DNA from: Siphonodentalium dalli | Lineage: Eukaryota; Mollusca; Scaphopoda; Gadilida; Siphonodentaliidae | DNA: 64,000 bases | Direction of reading: 5' to 3' | NCBI GenBank assembly: GCA_032622095.1 | Contig: CP136061.1 | Span: forward strand, 16,864,440-16,928,439 | Shown: positions 1 to 10,859 of the stretch, piece by piece | Layout of the letters: the number at the start of each line of letters is the position of its first letter | How positions within the stretch are numbered: position 1 is the stretch's first letter | Position numbers and translations under genes: made by a program | The notes under the pieces: model-generated | Seen by the model: the letters and a program-made list of their open reading frames with translations, nothing else | Told to the model about the DNA's origin: nothing | Databases searched by the model: none

Positions 1-323
1 GTCTTATCGGTGGCACATTATGTCGACTATGACCATGTGGCATAAGTGTCGTCATTCTGAAGGTGATTTATGTGGATATGTCACACGTATAATGGCGCAC
101 ATTATATAGACTTGTATGGGTCACATACACTGTGGAACATTAAATGCCATACTTCTGAGAGGGCTCTTTGTTCATATATCAGACGTGTGAGGGTCATCTT
201 ACGTGTGACACATATGTTTATTGATGAAATATAACTATAGGCTTTTCTTCAAGCCAGTCTTTAATAGGACGTTTATGACCAACACTGAGTCATAAACGTC
301 ACAATTCTGAAGGAGATCTTTAA

Positions 324-800
324 AGGTACTCGATCCGTAAAGAGGGTCCCCATCTCAACAGATTCCAACAACAACAATCCGATCAGATGGTCCTATATTA
401 CTATTTCTTTGGCTTTGGGGGTAAAAAATATTTGATTCGAGTCGAGGAACCCATCAAACAAAGCTCAGTTAGATATTGATTTTTGAAATTTGTTAATTTC
501 TCGAGATGAGTACTAATAATTGACGTCAATTTTGAAACCTGCTCGATATGATTACACCAAAACTCTATTCAAACAGACAAGGATGGATAACTCTAAAATC
601 AAGTGGTAATAATCACGCAATTTTGACTACGTACTGGGCCAGAAAGAATTCCCCGATAATGAAAAATAATAGATTTCTAAAATCGATATCTAACAAATCT
701 GAGTTTTGATGGGTGGACTTCCTCGACTCGAATCAAATATTTTTGACCCCCGAAGCCATTGAAATAGTAATTGAGATGAGTTTTATCGGATTGAGTACCT
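324..800. mobile_element. TTAA-flanked MITE with long terminal inverted repeats
   Basis: The ends are AGGTACTCGATCCG on the left and the complement of AGGTACTCAATCCG on the right. TTAA lies directly outside both ends (320-323 and 801-804). The inverted repeats run about 150-190 bp, including 'tttgattcgagtcgagga' on the left and its complement on the right. There is no coding capacity. TTAA target duplication is the mark of piggyBac-type transposition, so this is probably a non-autonomous piggyBac-like element; the family assignment is inference. A relative lies at 59705-60284. Confidence 0.8.
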
Positions 801-937
801 TTAATTCTTTGTGCATGTCATACATGTAACGCAGATCTTACGGGCGACACATAGGAATAGCTACACTGACACACGTCACACTTCCAACGGTTCTCTTTGT
901 GCATGTCACACGTGTAAGGGCGATCTTACATGTGACA

Positions 938-1407
938 CATATGTGACCCGCCATATCAAATTCAGTCGTAAGTCGGGATTTTTTTTACCCTGTGCCAATG
1001 CATTCTCTTATATATGCGAGTCGACCATAGGTCGCCTCGCATATATAAGAGAATGCATTGGCCTAACAATTTTTTATCATTTTTTTTAAATAAATGTTTG
1101 TTACAATTTTTAGGACATAAAATAAAAAACATCCATTACCCTGCAGGGAGCCCCACACATATATAGAAGCATATAGAAGAGTGTCGTCTGCTCATGTTTG
1201 TCTGGGGCTCTGTATGGGTGAAATTATAAAATTGTTAAAGAATACAATAAAACATTATTAAAATTGTAAAAAAATGTTAGGCCATTGCATTCTCTTATAT
1301 ATGCGAGGCGACCTATGGTCGACTCGCATATATAAGAGAATGCATTGGCACAGGGCAAAACAATTCCCGACTTACGACTGGATTTGATATGGCGGGTCAC
1401 ATATGTC
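938..1407. mobile_element. Foldback element with palindromic arms (copy 1)
   Basis: The outer inverted repeats are 'gtgacccgccatatcaaat' at about 944 and its complement ending near 1400. Inside them, 988-1355 is bounded by CCCTGTGCCAATGCATTC and its complement, and each arm is itself a near-perfect ~68-bp palindrome centred on GACCATAGGTC or GACCTATGGTC. The middle (about 1135-1215) carries a 'ccctgcagggagccccacac' segment related to the repeat at 3888-4230. The flank ACATATGT stands on both sides and could be an 8-bp target duplication, but it is itself palindromic, so a 4-bp ATAT duplication is equally possible. No coding capacity. Confidence 0.8.
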
Positions 1408-2047
1408 GACGTGAATGGGCGATGTACACTGTGGGATACATGTTAAACTTCTGAATGTGTTCTTTTTGCATGTCACACGTGTAAGGGTGATCTTACTGGT
1501 GGCACATTATTTCGACTATGAGTGATTGACACTATGAGTGATTGACTGACAATTCTGATGGCGATATGTGAAAATCTCACACATGTATGGGCCACATATA
1601 GTATAGTCGTGATAAGTGATCTATGCGCTATATATCACATGAAACCCCTATAATATCATTGAAAATCCATTACATATTTTCTTATCTGTCACTAGTGGCA
1701 CCGTGCTAGTACATTGCAGTGCGGATTAATACTATTCAGAAAAGCCACACTTGCCATCAATACCATACATTGAAACATGATTGTTTCTGATCATTAAAGT
1801 GCAATTATTGTCCAACTTAGTTGCACTAGCGAAAATAAACACAAAAACAAAGAGACAAATTGGGGAACTCTATGTTTCGTCGCACGGTAGAGCGCGCAAT
1901 ACAGTCGTATACGGTTGTGAAGCGTCTCAGCCAACGCCGTGCATGTATGTATTTTACATGCATTTTTCAGATTCTTTTAAAGGTGTTGATTTGTTAAAAA
2001 AGTATAAAGCTCAATTTTTTTCATGTGATATACAAGATCTTCGACTC

Positions 2048-2169
2048 GTTATGTTGGGATATAAGATTTTATGAAACTCGTTTGATGAATTTGATTCACA
2101 ACTCGTCTACACTGGTTGTGAATCAAATTTATCAAACACGTTTCATAAAATCTTATATCCCAACATAAC
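2048..2169. repeat. Long hairpin (foldback) sequence
   Basis: 'gttatgttgggatataagat' on the left is matched by its complement at the right end. The arms are about 52 bp with very few mismatches and flank a short loop near 'tcgtctacactg'. No TSD is obvious. It is probably a tiny foldback element, with no coding content. Confidence 0.75.
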
Positions 2170-2605
2170 TCGTTGGGGATCCTCTATATATCACATGGAC
2201 AATCTTGTCGGGACACATATGCTGCGACTTGTATGGGAGACCTACAATGGCATAAATATCACACTTCTAAAGATATGTGCATGTCACAATTGTAAGGGCA
2301 ATGTTACCTGTGGCACATATGCCGATTTGTATGGGCCACCTACACTGTTAAATAATTGTCACATTTCTGCAATTAAAATATGTGCATGTCACACATGTAA
2401 GGTCGATCTTACTGGTGGCACTTTTGCCGACATATGGGTGATCAATACTGTGACATTTACACTGTGATAAGGACATACATTGTAATTGTCACATTTCTGA
2501 AGGTGATCTATGTGCATATGTCACACTTGTGATCATACCGGTGGAACATGTTTCGAGGGTAGGGGGCGACCTACACGGTGTCATAATTAAATTGTAACAC
2601 TGCTG

Positions 2606-2800
2606 AAGATGATCTGTGTTCATGTCACATGTGTAAGGATGATCTGTGTTCATGTCACATGCGTAAGGATGATCTGTGTTCATGGCAAATGCATAAGGAT
2701 GATCTGTTCATGTCGCATGCGTAAGGATGATCTCTGTTCATGTCACATGCGTAAGGATGATCTATGTTCATGTCACGTGCGTAAGGATGATCTTACCATA
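2606..2800 (+). repeat. 29-30-bp tandem repeat, about 7 units
   Basis: The unit is approximately 'aaggatgatctgtgttcatg' followed by 'tcacatgcgt'. It looks like a short-period amplification of one part of the ~110-bp repeat that surrounds it. Period 30 keeps frames open, which explains the small ORFs here. 2800-3000 shows nothing recognisable. Confidence 0.85.
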
Positions 2801-3004
2801 TGTCGACTTGAAGGGGCCACCAAAAGTATGATCATGATATGCGAAAATATTGGTTAACAGGGAAGAAATTGGCAAAGAAGCGATTTTGTGTCATTGGATG
2901 CAGGAGAATCTTCAGTATAACATCCAAATTAAAAATTTCACAAAATAAGTATATGTCCACACAGCTTATTGACTTAGCTGTATGAGAGGCAAGCTTGGGA
3001 ATAG

Positions 3005-3120
3005 GGTGTCTGACGTTTGCAAAATTCGGTCCTACAAATGGTGAATTTAGTCATGCTAGCCCATACAGTGGACTAGCATAACCAAATTCACCCTCTGGGG
3101 ACCTCATTCTGTTTGGGCTT
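3005..3120. repeat. Palindromic 'CTGACATTTGCAGAATGAGG' repeat
   Basis: A diverged member of a family of ~110-130-bp hairpins: 'gtgtctgac.tttgca', then 'ggtgaatttagt.atgctagccc', then the inverted half ending 'accctctggggacctcattc'. Other members lie at 3765, 14930, 15466, 15775, 19055, 19350, 19565, 19875, 20395, 22363, 22476 and 43655-44010. 3120-3760 holds AT-rich sequence with a duplicated 'aaaaacatgcacataaa' but no supported gene. Confidence 0.7.
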
Positions 3121-3764
3121 CATATTCTGTAAAGTATCTATAGTCTCAAATTAACATCGTTTTTAGTTACTTTTTTCCATTCTGATCAGTTTCTATATCC
3201 CCTAATTTGCAGAAGATTAAATGCATGATTGATGTGACTAAAATATATCTTTAATGCCTCCAAAATGGGAGAGTAGAACAAAAACATGCACATAAAGAAA
3301 ACAAAAACATGCACATAAACAAGACAATTCAATTAAAATGCACATCATGTGCTGAAAAACAGAGAAAAACATACAACACACATAAAAATAGATTTGACTA
3401 GAATGTTGAATTAGGCTTTGCCATCGATAAAATCAGTTTCCAGACAAACGTGATTACAGCGGGGAACGAAGCTGAAGACTCATATAAAACGAGATTCTCC
3501 TCATCATCCCTCCACATAATACGCATTTTCTTCTGGAATCGGATCACATCCCATTCAAAATTTACACCATACTATATGTTAAAGGGGGACTGTAGCCTAA
3601 ATCCGGCCATTGATGGGACAATCTCCTTTTATACGCAACAGAATATATGCAACAAATGAATGAATTTGAGCCATGGATGAGTGCAAAATACAATCATTTA
3701 CTGTATGAACAATACAAACAACATAATCATTATAATGAAAATTAATTTGAACCCATAGCAGGCT

Positions 3765-3860
3765 GGTTAATTTGGCGATGCTAGCCCGCTGTGCATGATT
3801 GTGTCACTAAATTCACCCTCTGGTGACCTCATTCTGCAAATGTCAGACACACTAAATTCA
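3765..3860. repeat. Palindromic 'CTGACATTTGCAGAATGAGG' repeat, partial
   Basis: Contains 'atgctagcccgctgtg' and the terminal half 'ctctggtgacctcattctgc' followed by 'aaatgtcagacacac'. The left half is truncated. Same family as 3005-3120. Confidence 0.7.
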
Positions 3861-3887
3861 AGTGAACTAACTCACAATGATGGAAGC

Positions 3888-4240
3888 ATGCACTACAGTG
3901 TTGTCAGCTCCAGCCAATGTGGGGCTCTCTACGGGTTCAGACACTATGAGAGGGAGCTTCATTTGTGTGGTAATGTTTTATAGGTAACCCACAGGGAGCC
4001 TCACACAGATGGAAACATGCACTACAGTGTCGTCTGCTCCAACCTGTGGGGTTCTCTACGGGTTCAGACACTATGAGAGGGAGCTTCATTTGTGTGGTAA
4101 TGTTTTACAGGTAACCCACAGGGAGCCTCACACAGATATAAGCATGCACTACAGAGTGTTGTCTGCTCCAGTCTATGTGGGGCTCACTATGGGTTTCACA
4201 CAGAGAGGGAGCTCAATTGTGTGGTAATGTTTAGTTAAAG
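3888..4240 (+). repeat. ~125-bp tandem repeat, three copies
   Basis: Each copy contains 'ggttcagacactatgagagg', 'ttgtgtggtaatgtttta' and 'cacagggagcctcacacaga'. The same sequence recurs inverted at 11318-11547. That paralogue lacks the element found at 4255-4734. Confidence 0.8.
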
Positions 4241-4254
4241 TTTTAAGTACATAA

Positions 4255-4734
4255 CCCTTTCAGTGCCAGGTCCGATTTTTGTATCAACCCATATACCCTG
4301 TGCCAATGCATTCTCTTATATATGCGAGTCGACCATAGGTCGCCTCGCATATATAAGAGAATGCATTGGCCTAACAATTTTTCATCATTTGTTATTATTT
4401 TTTACAATGTTTTACAATTTTAATAATTTTTTCTTATATTCTTTAACTGACTTATTTTGTAGGTTTAGTGCCAGGGAATCTTACGTTTTCCATGGGCATC
4501 AAAATTATTACTATGATTATTTGGTGATAGTTTTGAGTTATAACATACCCCTAAGGTTTTATCCAGTTTGTTTTTAAAGTCGCTATAGCATGCTTAAGCA
4601 TACCCAAAAATAATTTTAACCCAAAAATCTAAAAACAACAAAGACAAAAAAATGTAGTTTTTTTTATTATTTTAGGGCCGATTTTACAGACCGTAAATTA
4701 GGGCCGATGAGATCGGCATCTGGTACTGAAAGGG
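4255..4734. mobile_element. TTAA-type MITE (CCCTTTCAGT ends) with a known empty site
   Basis: The ends are CCCTTTCAGTGCCAGG and the complement of CCCTTTCAGTACCAGA. Right flank TTAA 4735-4738; left flank TAA 4252-4254, apparently having lost one T. The paralogous sequence at 11330-11370, read on the minus strand, is continuous across a single TTAA (gtacaTTAAataaaaaaac), which is the expected pre-insertion site. A half copy of the palindromic CCCTGTGCC module lies inside at 4302-4372. No coding capacity. Confidence 0.85.
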
Positions 4735-4849
4735 TTAAATAAAAAAACATCTTGCCCCACAGTATGATATATTAGTGAAGAATAAATCAGCCATAAATAT
4801 TTCACCCAATGAACGGAAAGGTTTATGTTCAGTCTGGTCAACTCAAGCA

Positions 4850-5280
4850 GGAGGACCCCACCCCCTGGAATACGGAATACCACTTAACACAGAGGGTGGA
4901 ATACGGAATACCAGTTAACACAGAGGGTGGAATACGGAATACCAGTTAACAGCCATATACAGTTCAAGGACTAATGATGTCACGGAAAATTTATTTTCCG
5001 GATAAATTTTCTAGTGCCGTACGAACGCCGGTCATCCCGCAGTGTCCATGTCTAAAATGATCTAAAATGACGATGATCGACAATCTGTATGTCAAACCGT
5101 GAATTTATTGTGACAAAAAACGCATTTATATTATTATTATGATCATTTTTGGAAGGTCGGCGTACGAATACCGGTATTTTTGGAATGCCGAATACCTCCT
5201 AACAGAGGGGCCGGAATACGGCGTACCTCATAACAGGGCATGGAATACGGCGTACGAAAAGGGGGGTGGGGGCCTCAAGC
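4850..5280. repeat. Dispersed repeat with ~35-bp 'ggaatacggaatacca' units (copy 1)
   Basis: It starts with 'accccaccccctggaatacg', then short repeats containing 'gaataccagttaacacagag', then a unique core ('cgtacgaacgccggtcatc'), and ends with 'acgaaaaggggggtgggggcc'. A near-identical copy is at 50535-50905. 5280-5815 has no recognisable gene. Confidence 0.8.
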
Positions 5281-5817
5281 AGGGAGCAATCAACTGGAAA
5301 TAGGCCACAGTATTAAAATATATAGGATGGTCCATTTATCAATGCAATTGTCCATTAATAAATCAAGATACATGGCATAAACATTAAATTCTAATATATA
5401 GAAAATTATTAATGGATGACTGACTTTCGAATTGAAATTAACTATGAATTCTGTTGAATCAAGAAAAATAAACATCCCTTCCATCTTCAGATAATTATAT
5501 CATGGACATATAAAAAGTACTTAAGAAAATAGTCTACTTTACAGAGTTAGCGGTACCTGAAAACAGTGAAATTTTACATAAGTTTCATGCCATAAAAGAT
5601 AAGTAAATGAGATTATATATTCAATGTTTGATGGCACTTAAATATTGTGACACAATAATCGTTTGTACCAAATTTCTAAAACGAAATTCCAAACAGATTT
5701 TGAGAAAATCCCATTTTTTTAAATATGAATTTTTGGAAAAGCATGCATCTGGCCCTTATTGCAAGCAACACTGCGTACTAGTATATAAATCAACTAGTTC
5801 AGTACTAGGCCAAAGAA

Positions 5818-6172
5818 AAAATATGTGGTTTTGGTTTCTCTACCGACCCTATTTTAAACCCCCCAACCCTAAAAGTTTTTTTTATGGTTTTAATGAAAAT
5901 CTGTTGAAGTTTTCCTCAAAATATTTCATAAAACACAAAAAACACATTTCAGCATCTCAGAATAGTGTAAAAGTATTGTGTAATATTAAAATTTATACAA
6001 AATAATCAAAAGTAGTTTATGTCAATCTTGGAGAGTAAAATACGCACATGAAAAGTAATAAGAACATGTCAAAATACAAAAATTAATTAAAAAAATAAAA
6101 TTTCAAGCCTACCTACCGACCCTATTTTTTTCGGTGTGTAACCCAAACCAGACATTTAATTTTCTTTGGCCC
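5818..6172. mobile_element. TA-flanked MITE with GGCCAAAGAAAA ends
   Basis: The left end GGCCAAAGAAAAAATATG and the right end (complement GGGCCAAAGAAAATTAAATG) are inverted repeats that continue through 'ggtttgg' and 'taccgaccctat'. TA lies on both sides (5816-5817, 6173-6174), as expected for Tc1/mariner-type insertion. A second member is at 47335-47577. The 132-codon ORF across it (5607-6005) is incidental. Confidence 0.75.
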
Positions 6173-6205
6173 TATATCCATAACGAGTACCTTACTCATA
6201 TTTAA

Positions 6206-6656
6206 CCCTTTACCCAACAAACCGGCCAAACACACCCAAATAAAGCTTCAACAGCCTAAAATATCTTCGGTCTGTCTCAATAACACCATACAAATATGGA
6301 TATCATTGGAACCGGTTCATTGACCACATTGTGATGGTTACAGTTATGCCCTGTGCCAATGCATTCTCTTATATATTCGAGTCGACCATAGGTCGCCTCG
6401 CATATATAAGAGAATGCATTGGCCTAAAAACAATTTATTTTTTTTAACACTTTTTACCATTTTTTCTTACATTCTTTAACAATTTTATAATATTTTTCTT
6501 ACATTTTTTATAATATTTTTCTACATTCTTTGACAATTTTATCATTTTTAATATGTGTTAAGCCAATGCATTCTCTTATATATGCGAGGCGAATTATGGT
6601 CGACTCGCATATATAAGAGAATGCATTGGCACAGGGCCGTTCTGTTGGGTAAAGGG
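6206..6656. mobile_element. TTAA-type MITE (CCCTTTACCCAACA ends) containing the palindromic module
   Basis: Left TTAA 6202-6205, then CCCTTTACCCAACA. The right end is the complement CCCTTTACCCAACAGAAC, followed by TTCA (a one-base variant of TTAA). Inside, 6349-6636 is a complete pair of palindromic arms (CCCTGTGCCAATGCATTC...GGCACAGGG). The same arms occur in other elements with quite different outer ends. Confidence 0.75.
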
Positions 6657-6686
6657 TTCAATCCATGCAGTACTATTTTAAAACTG

Positions 6687-7093
6687 AGCGAAAAATAGTG
6701 CGACTCCTGGGTATATACCAAACCACAGGTGAAATCTGAGGGCTATAAAAATAGTGCGACTCCTGGGTATATACCAAACCACAGGTGAAATCTGAGGGCT
6801 ATGTTAATAGTGCGACTCCTGGGTATATACCAAACCACAGGTGAAATCTGAGGGCTATGTTAATAGTGCGACTCCTGGGTATATACCAAACCACAGGTGA
6901 AATTTGAGGGCTATAAAAATAGTGCGACTCCTGGGTATATACCAAACCACAGGTGAAATCTGAGGGCTATAAAAATAGTGCGACTCCTGGGTATATACCA
7001 AACCACAGGTGAAATCTGAGGGCTATAAAAATAGTGCGACTCCTGGGTATATACATGTACCAAACCACAGGTGAAATCTGAGGGCTATGTTAA
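6687..7093 (+). repeat. 56-bp minisatellite, seven copies
   Basis: Unit: 'aatagtgcgactcctgggta' + 'tataccaaaccacaggtg' + 'aaatctgagggctataaa' (or 'tatgtt'). Copies are almost identical. The last carries an 'acatgt' insertion. Confidence 0.95.
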
Positions 7094-7842
7094 TTAGTTA
7101 CAGACATTATGAAAAGTTGGACTGAATAGAAAATAATATTCACGTGACCAATATGCGGGCATGAAATCTGGACACCATCATTCATACATGTATGTAAATC
7201 ATGGCAAAATCTTCAATGTTGCAATGCTTATTAGAAATACATATTTTCCAGTATGTAGGGACACAAAAACACGTCTGAAAGTCTGGAGTGACACCATGGT
7301 ATGGTAATATAGTTTGGTCTCAGCTAAATAGGTCAACCCAACTATTTGAAATACATGCAGCCAAACATTGATATTCTCTCAAGTCAGCTGCCTACGCGGT
7401 TGTTGCTTTCAAGACTTAAAATCGATCATTGGTGAGAATAAATTTATATTATTATCCATCCCTTAACTAACACCATTTCCAATTGGGCAAAAGCCACCAC
7501 GTGATAGTCCAGGAAAAAGTCATATTGTACTCCCGAATGTCATACTGGACTCCCAAGTGTGCAATATCACTTTTTTATTGGAACTCCGTGACGTCACTTG
7601 AATTAACTATTGCGAAATGAATCGGTGAAATTGCGATGCATGCTCAACACAGGTGGATTTAGCAGACGTTTCACTTCTGCATTGAGTTTTTTTTTCATTT
7701 CTGTGTTTACTATTCCAAATCATGCTTTCTGATGAACAAATACAGGCTTTTATAGACTATTAAGTGCCGACAAATACCAAAAATAACCACAAAAGTTATA
7801 TTCCTAAAATTTGGATAAACATACAGACGGATAATAAAAATG
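7094..7842. other. No supported feature
   Basis: AT-rich sequence. I see no convincing exon, tandem repeat or element end here. Confidence 0.5.
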
Positions 7843-8010
7843 TCATTATACAATGTTGTGTACAGTAAGAGTTTTTCTTGTACTCGTCCAGGTTGTGATG
7901 AAAAGTCATATTTGACTCGACACTGCATGTCGTCCAATATGACTTTTCATGACAACCTGGACTTGTACAAGAAAAGCACATACATGTACTGTACACAACA
8001 TTGTATAATA
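7843..8010. repeat. Long hairpin (foldback) sequence
   Basis: 'attatacaatgttgtgtaca' at the left is complemented at the right end. The inner arms 'gtccaggttgt' and 'atgaaaagtcatatt' also pair around 'gactcgacactgcatgtcg'. Arms are about 70-75 bp. ORFs on both strands here reflect the symmetry. Confidence 0.8.
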
Positions 8011-8336
8011 ACTTTATAGCATTTCTACCTGTTTATACAGCGAATCAGCTGTTTTTATGAGAATATAACTGAGAATCAAGATTATGATTCTCATCGATTT
8101 TAAGCCCTGGCTTTCCTTCTTTCAAGTTGATTATTTGAACCATATAACCCACCCATCTTAACAAAATGTCAATGTGGCTATAATTTACTAGATGTACATT
8201 TTTGCCATGTAAATGTACATGTACCTTCAGGAACGAGTAAGAACTGAAACTATCACCAAATATAAGTCTTTTACGAAATATAAATTTGACAGTTTTGAAT
8301 TCATGCAGCACAAGGCACGAAATTAAAGGCCCACTT

Positions 8337-9351
8337 GATTTTTGAATGCCCAGATAACATTATACACAATATATTCCATATTATATACCATTTGGAAGAG
8401 GAGCCAAAAATACATATATCCCCACCAGAATACGGCACAGTTGTGGCCTAGGAGTGTCCACCACGTGATAGAGATTCTCAGATTCATTCCAAGACTTCCC
8501 CTGTTGTCAACCCAGAATGCATCAAAATTCAAACTAAGAGATAGTTATTCCTCTTCCATTGTGAATAATAGACTTTACAGTACAGTCCGGATCAAAATTA
8601 AGCAGAGAACACACCTCGGTACCTAGACGAAAACAACATGTTTCCAGTTTATTCGACCGGATCAGTTAATACAATGTTTTGGAGTTTCCTCAGAGGACCC
8701 TCTTTCAAGTTTCAATGGTATATACATGTAATATGGAATATGTTGGAATATGTTGTATACAAGAGGTACGCTGTCGCGTGGCATTTGCCCCCGACCGTAG
8801 CAATTCGGATTAAGCATGGACGAAACTGCGGATATCCGAGGAGGTCTATATGACTCCAAAAGAAGTTTGTACTAGAAATTCCGGAAACCCAAAAACAAGC
8901 GATCCAGAAACCCAAAAACAAGCAAAAATTCAAATTTTCTAAGTTGAAAAAAGGGCCATAACTGTGGCAAAAATCATCAGATCTTACCCAATTTCGCACT
9001 TGACATGTACGGAATTTGCAATGGTACCACCAAAGCTCATGCTATCATCTGGAAACCCCAAAAAACAAGAGAAAAATAGAATTTTCTAAGTCAAATAAGG
9101 GCCATAACTCTGGTGAAAATGGGTGGACGAAACCCGCGCTATGCATGTAGCTGTTCCCCCATGCTCTATCACCATACCAAATATCAGCTAAATCTGCTCA
9201 GCGGTTGCTGAACAATAATGCAAAATGTTTGTACAGACGGACGTACGGACGGAGACGTCGACTATATACCCGCCGACTTCAAGTCGGGGGCATAATAATG
9301 TGGTCTGGGGGGGGGGGGTGGGGGGGGGGGGGTAGAAAATTAAGTGGGCCT
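8337..9351. mobile_element. 1.0-kb TTAA-flanked element with AGGCCCACTT ends
   Basis: TTAA (8333-8336) then AGGCCCACTTGATTTT; at the right the complement AGGCCCACTTAATTTT, then TTAA (9352-9355). A second inner inverted pair ('atattccatattatatacca' near 8370 versus its complement near 8720) lies inside. The right third (about 8930-9295) is a member of the 'agggccataactctg' ... 'gacggacg' dispersed family, and a G-rich run sits at 9307-9332. No transposase frame is visible, so it would be non-autonomous. Confidence 0.65.
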
Positions 9352-9604
9352 TTAAATATGAGTAAGGTAGAATGTTATCACAGTACAATGATTAAAAAGA
9401 GTAACATAAAAGAAAATAACAATAAAAAAACTGAGACTCTTCCCCTTTTTATGAATTTTTTCACCAACGGACGTATAATACTACTACATCGGCTACTTAT
9501 TCCCAGTTACTTATTCATTATTTGGAAACATTAAATTTCGACAAAATAAACAATGAAGTTAAATGACCCACCCCAAATTTTCACAGAAAAGAAAAAAAAC
9601 GCAT

Positions 9605-10010
9605 CGCTGTAGCCTGTGTGGTGGCCACAGGATGCAGCAAAAGTGGCACAGAGGAGCAACAGGGTCTTGTCCTGTCCCATCCCGGTTAGTTCGGGTCACG
9701 GTACGTTCAGGTTAGGTTTATAAAAGGTCAAGGTAAGGATTGGGACTGACAAACTCTATGCACATCGTCCCGGTTAGCTAGGGTCCCAGTAAGTTCAGGT
9801 TAGGTTTATAAATATAAAAGGTCAGGGTAATGATTAGGATTGACAAAATCTATGCACACCATCCCGGTTAGCAAGGGTCCCAGTAAGTTCAGGTTAGGTT
9901 TATAAAAGGTCATGGTAAGGATTAGGACTGACAAAATCTATGCACAACACGAAAACACTGATGGGTGCCACTTTCACTGCCTCCTGTGATGGCCGCACAG
10001 GCTAGAGTGG
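9605..10010. repeat. Inverted-repeat element with internal ~105-bp tandem repeats
   Basis: 'tagcctgtgtggtggccaca' at about 9610 is complemented near 9970-10003 ('gtgatggccgcacaggcta'). Between them are three copies of a unit containing 'gtaagttcaggttaggttta' and 'aaaatctatgcacaacac'-like ends. No gene. Confidence 0.65.
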
Positions 10011-10296
10011 TGCATTGTCGGCTTTCCTAGGATAACTTGGTGTGAGCCACCTTACTGCACTGTTTATTTGGTCCAAATCGGCCCAAAAATACCAACACTC
10101 TAATGGATGCCACTCTCGCCGGTTCCCATAGCTGCCATTTACATTTCGGTGAGCCACACCTCGGCCTGCATGGTCAAAATCAAATGTTTCCGAATAAGAA
10201 ATAAGGAACTTGGAATAAGGAATAAGGAACTTGGAATAAGTAGCCAATGTAACCGTAGTTGAATACTACGTTATAAACAAAGACTTGAATATTGAC

Positions 10297-10509
10297 AAAC
10301 ATGAGCAGACAACACTCTTATATATGCTTCTATATATGTGTGGGGCTCCCTGCAGGGTAATGGATGTTTTTTTATTTTATGTCCTAAAAATTGTAAGAAA
10401 CATTTATTTAACAAAAATGATAAAAAATTGTTAGGCCAATGCATTCTCTTATATATGCGAGGTGACCTATGGTCGACTCGCATATATAAGAGAATGCATT
10501 GGCACAGGG
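10297..10509 (-). mobile_element. Partial foldback element (half copy of the 938-1407 type)
   Basis: It carries the 'tgtggggctccctgcaggg' middle in reverse orientation and one complete palindromic arm ending GGCACAGGG at 10509. The other arm is missing. It abuts the BACK-like pseudogene 10526-10665. Confidence 0.75.
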
Positions 10510-10525
10510 TAAAAAAAGGTCCCAA

Positions 10526-10665
10526 TATGTTGCGTTTTCCATCGCAATTGTTCACTTTGTCGCCTTGTAAGGACCTCCTTTGTCGGCACATTTTTGGCAG
10601 CAAGTCCTTTAACTTGTTTAAATGGTTTTTGTCTGACAGTTCAAACACACCCATCGACTCGCCAC
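10526..10665 (-). pseudogene. Internally deleted BACK-exon pseudogene
   Basis: Read on the minus strand, a splice-acceptor-like 'tactttttcag' ends at 10666 and is followed by GESMGVFELSDKNHLNKLKD, which matches the start of the BACK exons at 12021 and 53393. After 'KDLLP' the sequence jumps directly to the 3' end of the exon ('gacaaaggaggtccttacaa'), which is now out of frame, and then to the post-stop sequence also present beside 52984. About 300 bp of the exon is missing. It is therefore a dead copy made by internal deletion, next to a partial foldback element. Confidence 0.8.
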
Positions 10666-10859
10666 CTGAAAAAGTATTTATAATCATGATTTTATACATG
10701 GTATCACAAAGAAGGTGTCATTTGAACGCTCATTTTTTCAAGTACGTTTCATTTAGAACATCCATATCCTGTCAAGCTAATCTGATTTGAACACATCAAG
10801 ATAGACAAGTGTAGCATTTTCTTTGTCAAGAGCCACATCCGCGGGCTTTGAGCACATTT

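Larger units (their letters stand above)
1..2605. repeat. Degenerate ~105-130-bp tandem repeat field, broken by insertions
   Basis: Recurring blocks read roughly 'catgtcacacgtgtaagg', then 'gatcttac', 'ggtggcacatatgtcgac', 'tatgggtcacctacactgtg' and 'cacttctgaaggtgatct'. Clear units lie at 1-320, 805-937, 1408-1640 and 2190-2605; spacing between 'catgtcac' words is about 103-127 bp. Units are diverged, with many indels. The 324-800 and 938-1407 elements interrupt it, and the sequence on either side of each joins into a normal unit, so the satellite is older than both insertions. 1640-2047 shows no clear unit and no gene. Confidence 0.75.

Noticed and set aside
5607-6005. 132-codon plus-strand frame as a gene
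   Set aside because: Most of it lies inside a MITE (5818-6172) and is K/F/N-rich AT-driven translation with no domain.
6687-7093. 56-bp units as a CRISPR-like array
   Set aside because: The units are contiguous with no variable spacer.
10338-10790. 150-codon plus-strand frame
   Set aside because: It runs through a foldback element and the antisense of a BACK pseudogene.
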